Notes: generated from the letters alone by a model not told the origin. Shown: positions 33,861-44,024, counted from the first letter of the stretch. The stretch is 64,000 bases of DNA from Zunongwangia sp. ESRF-bin46 (GCA_002631855.1 NTLF01000014.1:671951-735950), one strand, 5' to 3'. A program made the numbers and translations.

Positions 33861-35300
33861 ATGAGGAAACAATTAAAAGAATACAGAAAGTCAAATGGTT
33901 TCTCGAAAAAAGAGATTGCAAACGAACTCGGAATTAAACTTGAAGAATACAAGTTGCTGGAAAAAGGCAAAATGTTCAATGATGACTTGAAAGTAAAAAT
34001 CAAATCTCTTTTGAGTAAAGAAGAAAAAAAGACAGCGCAAATCGAGCTTCCTAGAGGAATTGTCAATATGTCAAAATCAATAAACAAAATAGTTGGGATT
34101 ACCAGTCCAATACAGGAAATGATGAATAAGGTCAATGTTCCATTAAATCAAGCTATTACTTTGCAAAGTATTGGGGGGAGTTTAAACCCTAGCCTTACGG
34201 CACTTGATTATTTAAAAGATATGCGTTCCAAACAGGATATCAGATTAAATGTGTTTGGAGGTATTGCCGACTTAACAAGTTCAATGAAAGTAGCCGCCGA
34301 AAATAATCTGAAAGCCTATAATGGATTTCAAATTGTTTTTGGTAATCAATCGAATAGCTTAAAATCGGCAATTGATATGCAAGAGAGTCTTTTAGCAAAT
34401 ATAAATGAGCCTATGAATTCATTAAAAGCTATCACTAATTCCATTGCATTCCAAAATATAACAGATCAAATAAAAACTAATAGAAGAGGGTATGATAATT
34501 ATATTAATTTTAGTTCAGCTCTAACAAAAACATTATTTAATTCTGCAATATCAGGAGCAACATTTAACAATTTTTTCTCGGCAGATAGTTTCATTACTAG
34601 AGAAAAGGAACCATCCGTCTTAGATATTTTATCAGGGAGCAACTTTACTTTATTTGATGATACAGAAAGTTTTGACGAAGAGAGAGAAATTATACAGCAA
34701 ATAGATGATGACCCCGAACTTAAAGAACAAGCCGAAAGTTTCTTTAATGAACTTAATCAAATAATAAATGATAACACTGTTGAGCTTATAGATGAAGAAA
34801 AAATTAAAAGTTTATTTTCCAAGTTTGTAGGATGGATATCTGAAAATTTTAATAAGGATATAGGTATAGCAAAAAAAATCGCTAAAAGGTTTATAGTGGT
34901 ATTTCCTTTTATCGCGTTCTTTATTGCAATTTCATATGCGGAAATTAATAGTTATCAAAATAAGATAGAACACGAAGCGACCCAAGAAGAACTCCAAGAT
35001 TTTAAATCAATTATAAAAGAGCATATTGAAAATGATGAAGATAATACACAAAAATTATTTGATTTATATCAAGGTATCTTCGATAGAATTGACAGTAAGT
35101 TTTCTCAAAAAATGGTCGCTCTAAAAGATGTTAATTTAAGAATTCGACGAAGCACCCAAAGTAAAGTAATCGACAAAATTTTGGCTTCACAAAAAGTAAT
35201 AGTTCTAGATAGAAAAGTTAAGTGGATGAAAATTGTCTACATAGACATAAAAGACCAAAAGCCAAAAACAGGATGGGTGTATATTGAGAATTTCAAATAG
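33861..35300 (+). CDS. HTH - transmembrane - bacterial SH3 domain protein
   Basis: 479 residues from the ATG at 33861. The N-terminus (about 1-50) is an XRE-like HTH (YRKSNGFSKKEIANELGIKLEEYKLLEKG). A long helical region follows, then a TM segment (about 350-370: FIVVFPFIAFFIAIS) and a C-terminal bacterial SH3 domain (about 420-479: LRIRRSTQSKVIDKI, TGWVYIENF). An HTH on one side of the membrane and SH3 on the other suggests a membrane-bound regulator or sensor. The middle part is unrecognised. The 1270-residue protein gene follows 160 nt downstream. Confidence 0.7.
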   Translation: MRKQLKEYRKSNGFSKKEIANELGIKLEEYKLLEKGKMFNDDLKVKIKSLLSKEEKKTAQIELPRGIVNMSKSINKIVGITSPIQEMMNKVNVPLNQAITLQSIGGSLNPSLTALDYLKDMRSKQDIRLNVFGGIADLTSSMKVAAENNLKAYNGFQIVFGNQSNSLKSAIDMQESLLANINEPMNSLKAITNSIAFQNITDQIKTNRRGYDNYINFSSALTKTLFNSAISGATFNNFFSADSFITREKEPSVLDILSGSNFTLFDDTESFDEEREIIQQIDDDPELKEQAESFFNELNQIINDNTVELIDEEKIKSLFSKFVGWISENFNKDIGIAKKIAKRFIVVFPFIAFFIAISYAEINSYQNKIEHEATQEELQDFKSIIKEHIENDEDNTQKLFDLYQGIFDRIDSKFSQKMVALKDVNLRIRRSTQSKVIDKILASQKVIVLDRKVKWMKIVYIDIKDQKPKTGWVYIENFK

Positions 35301-35460
35301 ATGTATTAATTTTTTATTCTTGCCTATTTTATCCCCCATTATTTACATACTAGTTTTTCAATACGGAATTCCACAATATAATAACTGTCATTTTGACTAA
35401 ATTGTTTGCTTGGAGTATTTATTGTTTGACTTTTAGATTATTACAAATACCAAATATAGT

Positions 35461-38400
35461 GTGAAATTTATTACATCAACAGATATAAAGCATTGGGCAG
35501 ATAAAATTGACAGTAAAAATATGTTACCATTGTTAATTAGAAAATTAATTATCTCTGGGGTCAAAATAGATGAACTAAGTCTTTTAGAATTTCCGTTTGG
35601 AGAAGATGTTCAGACGGGTGGGTATGATGGGAGATTGGAAATAGAAAATGGGAATTTATATATACCCTCTGGAAATTCTGTATGGGAATTTGGCACTACT
35701 GAAAACAAAAAAGGTAAGGCGGATGAGGACTATGAAAAAAGGAAAAATGATCCATTGGGCAAGGTGCCTTCAGAAACTACTTACATAAATGTAACGGCTA
35801 AAAAATGGAATGCAAAAGATAAGTGGCAGGAGTCCAAAGTAGCTGAAGGATTTTGGTTAGATGTGAAATCCTATGATGCAACTACCATTGAGCATTGGCT
35901 TGAGTTATCGCCATCTGTGGAAGTTTGGTTCGCAAGGTTATTAGGTAAACCTGTTAATGGGGTATATTCTGTTGACGAGTATTGGGAGGATTGGTCGACT
36001 TATCAAAGTTTTAAATTACCCTTTCAATTACTTTTAGGTAATAGAAAAGAAGAATCGGATGACTTTATTAACCATCTTATTTCGGAAGGAGCTACATCAA
36101 TAAGTATTAAATCAAATACAAAAGAAGAATCTTTAGCATTTGTTCTATCAAGCCTTAGTACAACTGAAGACCTAATCAGGGAGAAGCTACAATCAAGTAC
36201 TTTAATTGTCGACAATCTTCAGAGTTTTAGAGAACTTATTGAGTCGGACACCCCTTTAAATCTGATTACTCTTTTTGAAGAAGAGACAATTGATCTGAAT
36301 CGGGCACTAAGAAAAGGGCATACTATAATTCTCCCCGTAAGTAATAGTTTCTTGGGACACACAGACAAGTCAATTGATTTGCCATTATTAGATAGAGATA
36401 TATTTATAGATGCTTTAAGTGAAATGGGTATCGATAAAGAACAGGCCCGACTTCTTTCAAAAAACACAACCAGAAATATTAGCGTTCTAAGAAGAACATT
36501 GGGCTATTTATCTAAAACACCAAAATGGGTTGGTTCAAAAAATCCTTCGGAAATATTACCAATCTTGCTTTTAGCCCGTTTTAATCAAGCTTTTAATGGT
36601 GATAAAGAAATTGTTTCAATCTTTGTAGGACTAGATTTTGATGATTATGAAAAAATTCTACTTGATTTATTAAACCATCAAGAAACACCCTTATATAAAA
36701 TTGGATCTAGTTGGAGACTAATTTCCCATACGGATGCTTGGATTCCATTAGCTAGATTTGTTACAGATAATGATATACAAAAATTCAAGAATATCGTTCT
36801 TGAAGTTCTGGGAGAGTATGACCCAAAATATGATTTAGAAGCTAAGGAAAGACACATAGCTTCACTACGAAATGCCAAGCCTAAATACTCTTATGAATTA
36901 AAAAGAGGGCTTTCCGAAACTTTAATTATACTTTCATTATTCGGAAAAGAATATGGAATTGCAACAACAAGCGACCCCAAAATTTTAGTAGACAATTTAA
37001 TCAACGAACTTTTCTCTAATGCGGATGAGAAACTACTTCGATCCCTAGGGCATAATATGATGTTACTTGCCGAAGCTTCTCCAAGTATTTTCTTAGAGCA
37101 AATTGAATCTATAATTGACGATGGTAGAATTAATGGTTTTTTTGAACAGGAGGATGGACTTCTTAACACTTCTAATGATTTACCATATTTGCTGTGGTCT
37201 CTCGAAGAGATTGCGTGGATGCCAGAACATCTGACACAGGTTTCAACTATAATCTGTAAAATACTAAATAAAAGTCCTTCAGAATTCCCCACATCAAATA
37301 CACCATTTAACACTCTGAAAAACATATACAGGGCGTGGTTTCCACAAACTAATGCATCGGCAGAAGAACGTAGACAGGTTATGGAAATAATAACAAAAGA
37401 ATATCCAGATATAGCCTTTGATTTATTTTCAAGTCTAGTTAAGAATAGATTTGACACAGCTTTTTCAACGCACAAAATGAGATGGAGACTTTATCAAGAA
37501 ACTAGGTCGGTCAAAGTAACTAACAGAGAAGTAGGATACATCTATAATTTTGCTGTGACCCAGATGATTAAACTGATGGGAGACAACTCTGATAAAGCTA
37601 TTGTGTTAATAGAAAAGATTGATGATGTTAGTTGGGATAAAGTCGATGAAATTCTTGACGCAATCAGCTTAATTTCTTGTGAAGATGAAATTGAAAAGGG
37701 TAAGATTTACCATGCTTTTAGAGCTTTAATTGGTAGGCATAGAACTCATGCAAAACAAAAATGGTCGCTTCCTGAGGCTATTTTAGCGAAATCGGAAGCT
37801 ATTGGAATCAAGTTTGAGCCTTTCGATATATCTGTTAAAAATAAATTTCTATTTGATGACCATCAACCTGATTTTTATGAAGGATATAATGAAACCATTA
37901 ACTACAGAGATCGAGAAAAAATAGTTTTGAAACGTAGAAGTGATTTTTTAGAAATACTAAAAGAAGAAAAAGGAGTTCAATCAATAATAAAATTATCTCA
38001 AAACTCTAAGAATCCCTACATGGTTGGACAGGCATTAGCACACCTTAATCTCTCAGATAGTGAAGAAAAGCAAGTTCTACTTTTACTTATGTCACAGAAT
38101 GAGAAGGATATTATATTGGTTTCTCAATATCTTTCTACTTTGGACCGAAGAATTGGGCGTGAAGAATCCATAAGTAAATTTGAAAAATTGTTAGCTTCAA
38201 AAAAGTTCGATGTAACTGGTCTAGGTAATTATTTGTTATCACTTTGGGATGATATTGAGCTCTGGAAATATGTTGATTCTTTAGACAAAGAGATTGAACA
38301 ATACTACTGGTTTAACCATCGTGAATCTGTCTCTCAGGACAATGATGAAGTTCAATTTGCAATGAATAAATTTATTTCCAAGAACAGATCAATTACAGCA

Positions 38401-39273
38401 TTGAACAGTCTTAAGTACTTGGTATATTCTAAAGATTTTCCCGTAAATTTTGTTATAGAAACATTAGAAAAAATAAACCTTGTCAGTTTTGAAGAGCCTA
38501 ATAAAAATAGACTTGACAGTTATATAATTGCCCATACTTTTGAAGAACTCCATAAAATAGACTCTATTGATATTGAGAGAATGGGAATGTTAGAGTATAA
38601 ATATAATTTTTGTTTTGATAAATACAGAACTGGCATACAGCCAATGTCACTCTTTAAGCTTATTGCAACTCGTCCAGACTTATATATGGAATTGGTTCGA
38701 CACACCTACTTGCCAAGATCAGAGAAAAGAAAGAAACAAGAGATAAAGGAAAAAGAGGAAGCTTCTGTATCTCCAGAACTTAAAAAACAGCTTTTCGAAA
38801 GCTCCTATAATCTTCTTAGGAATTTTAATTTTATACCTGGCCTGAATGAAGATGGAACAATAGGCTCAGACGCTCTCAAATCTTGGATATCTTCAGTTAG
38901 AGACTTAGCAGTGCAAAACGATAGAGCAGAAATTACAGACGTTAATATTGGAGAATTATTGTCAAAATATCCTAAACAAGATGAAATTTGGTTTCCAGAT
39001 ATTATTTGTGACATTATCGAACAATACAACTCAAAAGATATGAAAAGTGGTTTTAGTATGGGAATATTCAATGGACAAAAAGTAACAAGTAGAGCGGCAG
39101 GTTCTGGAGGACATATTGAAAGAGATAGAGCAGAAATCTTTAATAAGATTTATGAACATCGTAAAATATCTCATCCTATTGTTGCAAAGGTGTTTAAAGA
39201 ATTGTCATTAAATTATATTAGAGATGCTGAACGCATGGACGAAAGTGCATTGAGAGAAAACTTGGAATATTGA
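35461..39273 (+). CDS. Very large protein with a nuclease-like N-terminus, function unknown
   Basis: 1270 residues, GTG start. Residues 45-170 have a pattern reminiscent of a PD-(D/E)xK fold: FGEDVQTGGYDGRL, then SVWEFGTTENKKGKADEDYEK. The middle segment (about 180-320) resembles a degenerate STAND/P-loop module, but I see no intact Walker A. The rest (about 450-1270) is a long helical, repeat-like region. Such architecture is common in antiphage NTPase proteins, yet no family is certain. It follows the HTH-TM-SH3 gene, and its C-terminus is followed by a decayed AbiE locus. Confidence 0.7.
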   Translation: MKFITSTDIKHWADKIDSKNMLPLLIRKLIISGVKIDELSLLEFPFGEDVQTGGYDGRLEIENGNLYIPSGNSVWEFGTTENKKGKADEDYEKRKNDPLGKVPSETTYINVTAKKWNAKDKWQESKVAEGFWLDVKSYDATTIEHWLELSPSVEVWFARLLGKPVNGVYSVDEYWEDWSTYQSFKLPFQLLLGNRKEESDDFINHLISEGATSISIKSNTKEESLAFVLSSLSTTEDLIREKLQSSTLIVDNLQSFRELIESDTPLNLITLFEEETIDLNRALRKGHTIILPVSNSFLGHTDKSIDLPLLDRDIFIDALSEMGIDKEQARLLSKNTTRNISVLRRTLGYLSKTPKWVGSKNPSEILPILLLARFNQAFNGDKEIVSIFVGLDFDDYEKILLDLLNHQETPLYKIGSSWRLISHTDAWIPLARFVTDNDIQKFKNIVLEVLGEYDPKYDLEAKERHIASLRNAKPKYSYELKRGLSETLIILSLFGKEYGIATTSDPKILVDNLINELFSNADEKLLRSLGHNMMLLAEASPSIFLEQIESIIDDGRINGFFEQEDGLLNTSNDLPYLLWSLEEIAWMPEHLTQVSTIICKILNKSPSEFPTSNTPFNTLKNIYRAWFPQTNASAEERRQVMEIITKEYPDIAFDLFSSLVKNRFDTAFSTHKMRWRLYQETRSVKVTNREVGYIYNFAVTQMIKLMGDNSDKAIVLIEKIDDVSWDKVDEILDAISLISCEDEIEKGKIYHAFRALIGRHRTHAKQKWSLPEAILAKSEAIGIKFEPFDISVKNKFLFDDHQPDFYEGYNETINYRDREKIVLKRRSDFLEILKEEKGVQSIIKLSQNSKNPYMVGQALAHLNLSDSEEKQVLLLLMSQNEKDIILVSQYLSTLDRRIGREESISKFEKLLASKKFDVTGLGNYLLSLWDDIELWKYVDSLDKEIEQYYWFNHRESVSQDNDEVQFAMNKFISKNRSITALNSLKYLVYSKDFPVNFVIETLEKINLVSFEEPNKNRLDSYIIAHTFEELHKIDSIDIERMGMLEYKYNFCFDKYRTGIQPMSLFKLIATRPDLYMELVRHTYLPRSEKRKKQEIKEKEEASVSPELKKQLFESSYNLLRNFNFIPGLNEDGTIGSDALKSWISSVRDLAVQNDRAEITDVNIGELLSKYPKQDEIWFPDIICDIIEQYNSKDMKSGFSMGIFNGQKVTSRAAGSGGHIERDRAEIFNKIYEHRKISHPIVAKVFKELSLNYIRDAERMDESALRENLEY

Positions 39274-39342
39274 TAATTGGATAAGCTTAGTTTATGAAGA
39301 ATAAACTTAATAAATTCGAGAAGACTACATTTTTTAGGTTTT

Positions 39343-39549
39343 TTGAAATTTGAGCAGATAAGTAACAGCCTAATTTTTGAAAATACTAAACTACCTAGTC
39401 ATATAGATAGAAACAAACTTTCGTTTAATATAGAACAGGACAACTCTTTTAAGGAATCGAGAGACAAAATTGATCAATGGAGAAGTGATCGGTCATCAAT
39501 CAATTTTAAAGAAACTGATTCTATATTGGGTCTCGAATTTAAAAAATAA
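39343..39549 (+). CDS. Possible small protein (TTG start)
   Basis: 68 residues, Lys/Asp/Asn-rich, with no recognisable domain. It starts at a weak TTG codon 70 nt after the 1270-residue gene, and I see no strong ribosome binding site. It may be a real short gene or a fragment. Confidence 0.3.
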   Translation: MKFEQISNSLIFENTKLPSHIDRNKLSFNIEQDNSFKESRDKIDQWRSDRSSINFKETDSILGLEFKK

Positions 39550-39574
39550 TAATAATACTAAAGTTAGTAAAAAC

Positions 39575-40583
39575 CTATTTATCGTAAAGAGTTCTATTCC
39601 AATAATAAAAAGCTTCTAGATTATTCTTTTTCAATCTGTTCAATCGATGGTATTCTCCCTCTGCAATTTTCCATTTGGACATATCAATTTCACTGTCATA
39701 CTTTTTAATAGCAATACAGTTTTGTTCAAATAGTGACGTTATATAAACCGCCTTTGCAACAGCAATTTGAGCCTGTAACTTTCTGAATTTATCGCCGTAG
39801 ATAAAGTTATTCAATTTATTGGTACCCATTAACAATGTTTTTAAAACCATAGGTTTTATTTTTCCTTGTATGCAAAAGTTGTGTGATGAATTTAAAATAT
39901 CATCTATTATGACTTTAAATTCATTAGGTTTGAAGCCTCTGTATTCTAATTCTCGCTCTGCTACTTTTGACAAATTTTCCTTAACTCCTTTTAGGGAATC
40001 TAACCTATCAAAAATGCTTCCTATATCATAAACCTGTTTCATTACTTCCATAGGTTTTGATGAAGGCACACCAGTTGTCTCCAAGGATTGCACTCAAGGT
40101 TGGTACTGTTACTTCAACAGGGGAATCGTCTTCTAAAACAAGAAAATGAGAAACCTCAATATTTTGTGTTTCAGTATAAGGGTTTTCTTCAAAGACAATA
40201 TAGTTTATCTCACCTAGCATTGGTGCATGGGGATTGTACTGTAATTCAAAGTGTCGCTTATCTATTATAGATTTATTTTTTTGCTTCTGCTCCTCCCAGC
40301 CAATAAAATCTGTAGCTTCGACAACTTTGTTTAAAATAATCTCAACGTCCTGTTCTTTATTTTTAATCATTTTATTTATAACAATTGAGAACCTCTTAGG
40401 CTCTTGAATTATAAGCATAAGCGCAGTCCCACCCTTAAATATGAAATCAAGTTTTAGTGATTTAAGAGTTTCAAGTAATACCAAATCTCGAATTACTTTT
40501 TCAACGATAATTGGGTCACTCCGTTTAAATTCTTGGACTCTAGATTGAATCCAGTCTATGGTTAAGCTTCCGGATAATATCAT
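39575..40583 (-). pseudogene. abiEii-type nucleotidyltransferase toxin gene, broken by an internal deletion
   Basis: Two overlapping minus-strand reading frames cover one AbiEii-like protein. The first (40583-40026) starts MILSGSLTIDWIQSR, has the nucleotidyltransferase core FIFKGGTALML and runs to LSAILGD. The second frame (to 39575) resumes at TTGVPSSKPMEVMKQVYDIG, as in intact homologues. Intact proteins read about LGD-KLTAFAP-N-TTGVP, so roughly 20 nt seem to be missing near 40080-40092, shifting the frame. The nucleotidyltransferase also lacks the usual second acidic pair (RFSIVINKM where GTxxS-D-D types have DID), so activity is doubtful. Confidence 0.8.
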
Positions 40584-41310
40584 AGTTCCTGCTCTATTAA
40601 TTTTTTAACAAAATTTTGTTTACCTCGTCTTTGGGCGTACCTATATAATCTATCTTCATTAATCGAATTATATTGATAAGCTTTCTCAATGATAGCATTA
40701 AGGTCTCGTCCTTGATAATGAGAGAATAAATCATCATCCAAAATTAAATCAACATTGATCTTTTCGATGTTTGGAATTTGGACATCATCTATTTTTTCAA
40801 GAGGGGAATCCGTAATCAAATTCTTTATGATAATTGTCCCTCGACTATCATCTGCATATTTCTCTAAAATATCAGATGGAGGATTTAGAAATACATTTTT
40901 ATAGGATTCTGAGACAAAATAAAAAACACTTTCCCCAGAACATTTTTCTACTCCCACTATAGTCTCAGAGCTTTTAGGAATGTGAAGCATCCGCTGTTTG
41001 ACCCACTCTGTTGACCAAATTGATATATCTAAAAAAAGATACTCAGTCTTTAAATCAGAATAGAGGGATCCAATAAATAGAGAAATAGAAGGGCTATATT
41101 ATTTTTGTTCTCCAAGGATATATTCTCCTCTTCCTATTCATTGAATAACTCCTTCATCAACTAACTTATATATGCCAATTAACGGTAGTTTCTCTAACAC
41201 TTATAGAATTAGAATTCTTAAAGTAATCTTTAAACTTATCTATATTTAGCTTATCTGTTCTGATTGTATCTCCTTTATCAAGTTCAAATATAGTTTTATC
41301 TGATCAAGTC
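40580..41310 (-). pseudogene. Degraded AbiEi/DUF6577-type antitoxin
   Basis: The open part (40990-40580, 136 residues) matches the C-terminal half of AbiEi-type antitoxins (VFYFVSESYKNVFLNPPSD, DDLFSHYQGRDLNAII, YRYAQRRGKQNFVKKL). Upstream, the lost N-terminus can still be read with stops: YKLVDEGVIQ-stop-IGRGEYILGEQK-stop, then SISLFIGSLYSDLKTEYLF; further up, VRETTVNWHI and DTIRTDKLNIDKF in another frame. At least two stops and a frameshift break it. Its 3' end abuts the broken toxin gene, the expected order. Confidence 0.78.
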
Positions 41311-41450
41311 TATTATTAAGTTCTTTGTCTCAATCCTTATTATATACTCTTTATTTTTAATATGAATAATTCTTATGATTATCGTTTGGATTATTTTTTA
41401 GTCATCTAAAAGTTCATCTTGATTATCTAGGTCAATAGAATTTTAATATT

Positions 41451-41458
41451 TAGTTTTG
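41451..41458 (+). promoter_or_regulatory. -7 box TAGTTTTG
   Basis: An exact TAnnTTTG match 22 nt ahead of the ATG at 41481. Confidence 0.45.
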
Positions 41459-41480
41459 ACATTAATAGCTATTAAATTAT

Positions 41481-42041
41481 ATGAAGAATTTTAATGCGTT
41501 CGTAGACGAAATTGTTGCCCAATGGCGTTCAGAGAAAAATGCTATTCTTGAAAGTCAAGGTCTTAAGGGGATAAGTAATCGCAAAGTGGGTGATTCGGCA
41601 GAAGATTATATTCTAAAAAAAATAAGTAGTATAACACCTAATTATACTGCAGTTAAATCTAAAGGTAGTCAGACACCATCCGATATTTTCGCTGTAGCTA
41701 ACAGAGGGAAATATTGGCATATTATGTTGATTCAAGTTAAGAGTTCTCAAAATGTAAATGACATTTATAAATTAAACTCATCAGAAAAAAAGGTATTTAA
41801 TGAGTTTGCAAAATTCTTAAAGCAACAAATTAACGGCTCTTCTGTATTAAAAGATTATTGCAAAAAATCAATTATTATTTCCACTGGTTACGCAGGAGTT
41901 TATATTGATAGGAAGATTGAAAGACACACTCTGAAAAAGACAGAATATTTTAATTCTTTCAGAAAGAATATGGGGGGAATAAAACAAATTTCAGTAGAGT
42001 TAAAATTGAATTTAGCACACAAACTCCATCCAAAAAAATAA
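41481..42041 (+). CDS. Small PD-(D/E)xK-like nuclease-fold protein
   Basis: 186 residues. The motif order fits a PD-(D/E)xK fold: Glu41 in GDSAEDYIL, Asp68 in TPSDIFAV and Q85-V-K87 in LIQVKSS. The rest is basic and helical. This could be a restriction or nicking endonuclease, or a Holliday-junction-type nuclease. No methylase or helicase is adjacent; it stands alone between the AbiE relic and a silent gap. The motif reading is mine and unverified. Confidence 0.6.
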   Translation: MKNFNAFVDEIVAQWRSEKNAILESQGLKGISNRKVGDSAEDYILKKISSITPNYTAVKSKGSQTPSDIFAVANRGKYWHIMLIQVKSSQNVNDIYKLNSSEKKVFNEFAKFLKQQINGSSVLKDYCKKSIIISTGYAGVYIDRKIERHTLKKTEYFNSFRKNMGGIKQISVELKLNLAHKLHPKK

Positions 42042-42232
42042 AATTTGGAATGTTTAAAATTACATATCGAAAATGGGAGTGAACTTAGGTTGATAAATTC
42101 CAAAAGGTCAAAAGCCTCAAAAAATCGTGGGCAGTTATTACACTTTTGGGCTCCATGATTGGCGTATTCTTTCTGTCTAAGAATTTCTTCCTTTATATAA
42201 TTTTTAATAGGAATGAGATATATCATATTTGA

Positions 42233-42428
42233 TTAACAGACTTCCATACTTCCTCCCCCAAGAAGCTTGACAATTCCAGGATTAACATTTTCACTTCATA
42301 TTGCTTTTACAATTTTCCAACTTGTATCATTCAAAAATTCTAAATTTCTACTTTTTTTATCGATTCCAGCAAGCAAAAAAATAATCTCAAATTCTTTTTG
42401 TTTTTTAAGTTTTTGTTCTATTATTGCC
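42233..42428 (-). pseudogene. Possible remnant of an unidentified protein
   Basis: Minus translation reads AIIEQKLKKQKEFEIIFLLA, GIDKKSRNLEFLNDTSWK, IVKAI-stop, then SENVNPGIVKLLGGGSMEVC-stop. The text looks protein-like on both sides of one internal stop, but I recognise no family and no start codon. Confidence 0.3.
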
Positions 42429-42626
42429 TATGTAAAAAACCTTGTTAAGTATTGTAAACACTGAATTTGTGCTGAAAAACAGAAAATTCAAATATTTGTA
42501 ACACAAGACATAAAATCTCTGTTTTTTAGCATTAAATATTCGAGTTCAATTTTAATTCAAATTATATAGAATTAAGGATTGAAAATACAATTTGTAAGAC
42601 TAATCCAAATTATAAATAATGATCGA

Positions 42627-42634
42627 TAGTTTTG
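42627..42634 (+). promoter_or_regulatory. -7 box TAGTTTTG
   Basis: An exact TAnnTTTG match 19 nt ahead of the ATG at 42653. Confidence 0.45.
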
Positions 42635-42652
42635 ATTTAAAGAGACAAAATT

Positions 42653-43486
42653 ATGTATAAACAGATAGACGAATTAATAAAAGGACTAGAGCCTATTAAG
42701 GCTGTTGATACCAGTCAAAAGTTAGTAAAGCCCAATTTGATTTTTGGTGCTAAATCTAGTTTTGATAAAAACAGTATAGAGGCTTTTGTTTCATATATGG
42801 CAATTGCTCAGTTGGATCAATATTCAGATTTAAAAGAGGCTAGGAGCTTAGCTGAAATTCATGAATCAGAATATTTTATGGATAAATATTTAAGTTTTTA
42901 TTTCAGAAGGTTACTTCAACAATCAGACGACCCATTAACATTGATGATTGATCGAATAGTTGAGATAGGTAAATTTGATATTAACTTATTGAGACAAAAT
43001 AATGAGTTAGAAACGTTAGTTTTTGAATTTTTGGTGAATCGCATAGCATTTGAAAGAGAGGTTGACTTGGCTTTATATTTAATGCGTTACTACTACCGAG
43101 AACTTTTTAGTAAAGCAACAAAAACAGGAGTTAATAATTTATATCGAGAGTTTAAAGAGTCCAAAAAAGATTTTTATGATTATTTTTTTGATACAGTAGA
43201 TTTGGTCAACTATCGATCTTTAGAGGGTATAACAGAGTACGATATAGAAATGATACTCCTTTCTTTTATGAAGTTCTTTGGATTTGATGTTTCATATAAA
43301 AGAGCTATAAAGTTTAACGCATATCTATGTGCTTTTTACAATTTGGGTAGGGAAAATAGAGTAGTGCAAAAGCTTATGGTTGAAGATATATTAAACAACG
43401 GCCTTGACTTAGACAAACAGCAGGAGGTTGTTCCTGATAATCCAATAGAACCCGAAGAAACTAAAAAAAGAGGACCTAAACTATAA
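42653..43486 (+). CDS. Mobile-element protein of unknown function (277 aa)
   Basis: 277 residues, helical, no TM or known motif. The C-terminus has a charged tail ending KKRGPKL. Its stop codon overlaps the next gene's ATG by one base (TAATG), so the two proteins are translationally coupled. Their position at the head of the mobilisation module suggests an element-specific function such as replication or regulation, but nothing shows this. Confidence 0.65.
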   Translation: MYKQIDELIKGLEPIKAVDTSQKLVKPNLIFGAKSSFDKNSIEAFVSYMAIAQLDQYSDLKEARSLAEIHESEYFMDKYLSFYFRRLLQQSDDPLTLMIDRIVEIGKFDINLLRQNNELETLVFEFLVNRIAFEREVDLALYLMRYYYRELFSKATKTGVNNLYREFKESKKDFYDYFFDTVDLVNYRSLEGITEYDIEMILLSFMKFFGFDVSYKRAIKFNAYLCAFYNLGRENRVVQKLMVEDILNNGLDLDKQQEVVPDNPIEPEETKKRGPKL

Positions 43487-44001
43487 TGGCACATTTAGAT
43501 AGAAAAATACTTAGGGCTGCTAATAAATTAGCCTTAGAGGAAAAAGATGCAGATGTAATTTTCAATTTCAGACCATCTGATTATAATATCTTTAAGGTAA
43601 TAGAAATTAATAATAGTTTTACCGAAGAAGAGAAGCAACATATTGCCTATGTAAACACTCGAACACTATCATTACGTCAAGCGCTTATAATTCAAATCGA
43701 AGATAGTTTACAGAGGGAAATTAAATTTTATCACTTGGATTTTGATAATTTGTGTAACTATTGCAATGCTCATTATAAAGGAGTTATTAAGAATAGAGAT
43801 AAGAAAAAATTAAAATACTCTTTAGAATATTGTCACCCCAGACTTAATATTACTGGTATATATAGTGCGGCTTCTTTTTTAAGATTTTATGAACCTACCT
43901 TATTGAAAGTTATTTTGACGCGTAATTATTATAAATTAAGTAAGGAAGCCTTGCTTAATCTAGTTCTCATAATAAAAAAAGTACAATTATATCGCAGTTA
44001 A
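43486..44001 (+). CDS. Mobile-element protein of unknown function (171 aa)
   Basis: 171 residues. It contains a Cys/His cluster (LCNYCNAHYKGVI, SLEYCHPRLNI) that could bind metal. No family recognised. It is coupled to the upstream 277-residue gene by a one-base overlap. A 7-bp inverted repeat follows its stop codon. Confidence 0.65.
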   Translation: MAHLDRKILRAANKLALEEKDADVIFNFRPSDYNIFKVIEINNSFTEEEKQHIAYVNTRTLSLRQALIIQIEDSLQREIKFYHLDFDNLCNYCNAHYKGVIKNRDKKKLKYSLEYCHPRLNITGIYSAASFLRFYEPTLLKVILTRNYYKLSKEALLNLVLIIKKVQLYRS

Positions 44002-44024
44002 GTGTACAAAACTTCTCTGTACAC
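44002..44024. repeat. Inverted repeat GTGTACA / TGTACAC
   Basis: Perfect 7-bp arms with a 9-nt spacer, immediately after the stop at 44001. It is not followed by a T-run, so a protein-binding site is more likely than a terminator. Confidence 0.45.

Larger units (their letters stand above)
42042..42652. other. AT-rich gap between the nuclease-like gene and the mobile module
   Basis: About 610 nt with no intact gene. It contains a degraded minus-strand reading frame (42233-42428) and the -7 box of the next gene (42627-42634). Confidence 0.5.

Noticed and set aside
35461-39273. An intact Walker A site in the 1270-residue protein
   Set aside because: I could not find a GxxxxGK[S/T] motif, so an active NTPase is not claimed.
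41900-42226. Minus-strand reading frame with a CxxC pair
   Set aside because: It runs antisense over the end of the 186-residue gene, and I see no start signal or family.
42267-42464. Plus-strand Phe/Leu-rich reading frame
   Set aside because: It is antisense to a more protein-like minus-strand remnant; composition is what AT-rich DNA gives by chance.
44002-44024. Inverted repeat as a terminator
   Set aside because: No T-run follows on either strand.
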